Shown here: positions 18,119-20,816 of the stretch, in pieces
How the letters are laid out: each line of letters begins with the position of its first letter
How positions within the stretch are numbered: the first letter of the stretch is position 1
Source of the DNA: Physocladia obscura
Lineage: Eukaryota > Chytridiomycota > Chytridiomycetes > Chytridiales > Chytriomycetaceae
Assembly (NCBI GenBank): GCA_027596945.1
Contig: JADGJH010000334.1
Location: 1-20,816 of the forward strand
DNA: 20,816 nt
Reading direction: 5' to 3'
The notes under the pieces: generated by a model
Seen by the model: only the letters and a program-made list of their open reading frames with translations
Told to the model about the DNA's origin: nothing
Databases searched by the model: none
Made by a program: the position numbers and the translations under genes

Positions 18119-18502
18119 AAAGTATTGACTGAGTCGCAAGTCAGCATATTTCAACATATTACAAATATCCTTTTATGTGAAAAATCTGTTGGTCATGTTC
18201 CAATAATGAAACCAGCAATTAAAATACGTGATCAAGTTGAAATTGACAGATTACTTGAAAACCAGTCAAGGTTGAAAGATAATGGAAAACAAAAATAATT
18301 GGTACCAGAACAAAAACTAATTCCAAGTCATTTGCCAGTTTACATTCACTGGCTAAATGTTGTAAATGATGCAATTTCTCCAAAAATGCAGCTGAGTCAG
18401 TTTCTGAAAATGTTTGAATTAAAAATGTTCAACACTGTACAAAATGACTCGACTATTATTTATATATCTCAAAACCATTTCTACAACCCCATAATGGAGT
18501 AA
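18119..18502 (+). pseudogene. Unrecognised ORF interrupted by one stop
   Basis: A single + frame is open from 18119 to 18502 except for a TAA at 18296-18298. It has no ATG at its beginning. The first part reads as a hydrophilic, helix-prone segment (AIKIRDQVEIDRLLENQS) and the second as a mixed segment (SHLPVYIHWLNVVNDAIS). I do not recognise a family. It sits between two dead mobile/transporter remnants in CpG-poor DNA, so a decayed element-borne or lineage-specific gene is likely (inference). Confidence 0.35.
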
Positions 18503-18714
18503 TGAGATCTGTACCAGATATCAAATGCTATTTTGAAACATTGAAGCCTTAAGACCTGTGCAAGTTGCAAAATTTGACTGAATAATAAATCCTTATTATA
18601 ATTTATAATTTTCATTTATCTCCTATTTCCAGATGCAATTTCCAAGAAGGGAGTAATATGTAAAAATAGACATCTTCAATTACTTACATTTGATGCTAAG
18701 ATGTTTTAGTATGG

Positions 18715-18945
18715 ATGACAACAAATATTCTTCAAGATATTACTTCTAAATTGGCGCTTCTCAAGCAGGATGCTCAAAATTGTTTTGCAAATCTTTTGAC
18801 ACATATTGAATCATTAAAAGCAACAGTGAACACATATTCAAACATTATTTTGGATATTCATCAAGCTTCTGGACCAAACAGTACCTTAGGCCAGTTTTTC
18901 CAATCACAAATGCAGCCACAAGATGACATTGATCACCAAGAATAA
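18715..18945 (+). CDS. Small hypothetical helical protein (76 aa)
   Basis: An ATG-started frame of 76 residues with regularly spaced hydrophobics (ILQDITSKLALLKQDA, LLTHIESLKATVNTY) that suggest an amphipathic or coiled-coil helix, ending in a polar Gln/Asp-rich tail. It may be the last exon of the interrupted frame just upstream (18119-18502), since a TTTCCAG-type acceptor occurs near 18632, but a spliced join could not be proven. No family recognised. Low codon diversity and CpG poverty match the surrounding decayed DNA, so it may not be a functional gene. Confidence 0.3.
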   Translation: MTTNILQDITSKLALLKQDAQNCFANLLTHIESLKATVNTYSNIILDIHQASGPNSTLGQFFQSQMQPQDDIDHQE

Positions 18946-18970
18946 AAAATATCTACTTTATTTGTTTCAT

Positions 18971-20111
18971 TTACTCATTATTATTAGTGTAAAATCCCAG
19001 AAACTCCTGTTCTTGAGTGCCAAAATTTCCACATCCAGCATTGAAACTGCAAGCAATCTGGTATCCACAATTGTCAAAAATTGAATTGAAATCATAGTTT
19101 CAGAATAATTGCATAACATTAATCACAAAAACAGAAAGATTTTCATTCTTTCCCTCTTTGTAATACTTTCAAAACTTTCTTTTTACTATCCCAAAGAAAT
19201 ATTCAATTGGGTTGAAAAACAGGCAGTATGCTGGAAGAAACATTATGATTATTCCAAAATATTGAAGGGTGTTAACAAGAAACTGATCTGTGTGAATTTT
19301 GGCACCATCCATTATCCAAACAGAACATTTTCCAGGATATTGCTCAATCTTTGTGTTGTACTGTACCATTCTTTTGCAGTGCAAAAATAAGTGTTCTATC
19401 TGTTTCAAAATAATCAAGAACTCCATCAACAGACAGGAAAGCCAGATATGAAACTCTTGGTTTTTAAATAAATTTGCCATGGTAGACTAGTTTTTTGCCA
19501 CAGAATGAATACCCTCAGTTTCACAACATTCCGCGATTGTCAAAAGCAAGTTCATCAGGAAAGAGGAGGTTTGATTTACACCAGTCCATTGAGTTCAGCT
19601 CCAAAGCATGCTGACTAACATTGTCCATTTTAATCTGTAATGCATGCCTTTCCAGAACTTTGTATATGTATCCAGCATCATGAATGATCTGCCATACTGT
19701 TGATGTTTATATGGATAGGGCAAACTGTTTAATAAATTCATCATGACATTGCTCCAAGAAAGCAGTCAGACTGAAACAATAGAATTGAGTTTTCTATGCA
19801 TGATGTTCTGTGTTGAAAAGTCTCTGTTGTTTTGGAATTTTTTGAGAAGCGCCACCTTCACTTCTATATTGAGAGATCCATTGGTGAATGGTAGGTGTAG
19901 ACTTGCCATAGATGGTTCCCAGCTTTACCATATTTATTCCTTGGAAGAAATAGCCATATATGCAGTAAATTTGAGTTCCTTCATCTGCATGTGTGTGGTG
20001 AACTGTGTGGTGAAGCATTTGCAATATTTCATGCAATTTTTCTTTTGCAACAGAACATTTTGTTGCACCATTTTTTTTTTTGAAATATAGCCACAATATA
20101 TTATTAACCAA
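18971..20111 (-). pseudogene. Decayed IS630/Tc1-mariner-type (DDE_3) transposase
   Basis: From 20111 downward the minus strand reads a helix-turn-helix region (MVKLGTIYGKSTPTIHQWI), a stop at 19794, then LTAFLEQCHDEF, a TAA, and TSTVWQIIHDAGYIYKVLER. The catalytic motifs follow: first acidic motif FPDELAFDNRGML, immediately followed by two TGA codons; second SVWIMDGAKIHTD; third FLPAYCLFFNPIEYFFG. The C-terminal tail (NCGYQIACSFNAG) ends at the TAA at 18971. At least one frameshift lies near 19.4 kb and several more in-frame stops are present (for example after KFI and after VKRKF). All three catalytic acidic residues survive, but the reading frame does not. Terminal repeats were not identified. 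Confidence 0.85.
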
Positions 20112-20218
20112 GATTTTTTTCTTTTGACCAGTTTAATTTTGTCCATTTATTATATTCCTTAACATTAGTGACCATGCAGCTGGATATCCAGATCTGAATT
20201 CTGGTTATAGATCTTGTC

Positions 20219-20395
20219 TGACTCAAACTGATCTTCAAGCAAAACGTGAAACTCTGACCAAGTTGATGCTCAGACTAAACCAAACTGAATTTCAAGATTT
20301 CTGTACAAACTTCTGAGTGACACTAGCCTAAGGCAATGCTCAAACTAAACCAAATTGAGCCTCAAAGTTTCAGTATGAACCTCTGATGGACACTT
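20219..20395 (+). repeat. Degenerate ~70-bp tandem repeat, 2-3 copies
   Basis: Copy 1 starts near 20265 (GATGCTCAGACTAAACCAAA) and copy 2 near 20335 (AATGCTCAAACTAAACCAAA). They stay alignable for about 60 bp each (shared ...AAACT.CTGA.TG.ACACT). A weaker preceding copy starts near 20219 (GACTCAAACTGATCTTCAAG). They lie about 110 bp beyond the 5' end of the IS630-like remnant and could be subterminal repeats of that or another element. No coding function seen. Confidence 0.65.
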
Positions 20396-20816
20396 TGCAT
20401 CATCCTGTTATTGTTGCTTTGACACCTCAGGATGAACCACTAGTTGGGCTTTTGCAGGCATGTGACTCAGACTAACCCAGTAACCTGGTCCCTGACTGGG
20501 CCTCTGGGCTGCTGTCTGCTGAATATTTTTCTCTTTCTCCCACTCCTCTTGTAGAATATTATTAAACACATAAAAAATTGGAAATTTTCAAACAACAGAA
20601 ACAATGAAACAATTTCTGGATAGCGGCATCATTCTGACACTAAAATTAGTTTTTTTTCATTGTCTTTGCATCTGGGAGTGCAATGTTAAGGACTTTATAC
20701 TTGTTTTTTTTTTTTTTTTGGTTGTTTTTTGGGGGGGTTTTGGCTGTGGGTTTTACACAGGGGGCGGGGCCGGCGAATAGCCGTGGGTGGGTGGGGGGGG
20801 GGGCCGGTGGATTAAA
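20396..20816. other. Terminal stretch with poly-T and poly-G tracts
   Basis: No gene seen. From about 20705 the sequence turns into a T18 run, then TTGTTTTTTGGGGGGGTTTTGG, and finally a very G-rich stretch with runs of 5 to 10 G and the first CpGs for a long way (GGGGCGGGGCCGGCG). The switch is abrupt and differs from everything else in the window. It may be a genuine G-rich end or a low-quality contig edge. Confidence 0.5.

Noticed and set aside
1..20816. CRISPR arrays, bacterial operons, phage genes, rRNA genes
   Set aside because: No regularly spaced identical repeats with unique spacers, no ribosome-binding-site-led operon and no rRNA-like sequence were seen; the window is eukaryotic with introns throughout.

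Overview
This is eukaryotic nuclear DNA. Every recognisable gene is split by short GT-AG introns, mostly 53-110 nt. Start codons sit in A-rich contexts (AAAATGG) and the proteins are rich in Q, N and S tracts. The gene set (a Vps1-type dynamin, COX15, SGT2, a DHA2-like drug/H+ antiporter remnant, and pogo-like and IS630-like transposase remnants) fits an opisthokont microbe, most likely an early-diverging fungus. The species cannot be fixed from this window.

The left 13.6 kb is compact and gene-dense. Positions 97-3462 on the + strand hold three tandem paralogues of a three-exon, two-finger C2H2 protein. Their intron phases, 102-nt middle exon, predicted DNA-contact residues and C-terminal FL[IV][DE] tail are all conserved. 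After about 1 kb with no convincing gene, four genes run head to tail on the minus strand: SGT2 (co-chaperone), VPS1 (dynamin-like GTPase), COX15 (heme A synthase), and, furthest upstream, an unrecognised 854-residue protein with an N-terminal leucine zipper. Spacers between these four are only about 100-160 bp. All were rebuilt exon by exon with consistent phases. SGT2 holds two splicing oddities, including a possible 36-nt stop-containing cassette exon.

From about 13.6 kb the character changes abruptly. The right 7 kb has almost no CpG (hand count 4 in 18001-18960 against 37 in 11041-12000) and no intact recognisable gene. It holds a broken pogo/Tigger-like transposase, an array of about 154-bp repeats that look like copies of an exon plus intron, an MFS transporter pseudogene whose two halves lie on opposite strands, an unrecognised decayed ORF pair, a broken IS630-like (DDE_3) transposase, a 70-bp repeat array, and a poly-T/poly-G tail at the window end. 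The region looks like a methylated, mutation-decayed transposon graveyard abutting active housekeeping genes.

The housekeeping genes share no single pathway: COX15 acts in mitochondrial cytochrome oxidase assembly, VPS1 in membrane fission, and SGT2 in chaperone hand-over. Their order looks like ordinary compact gene packing rather than a functional cluster.
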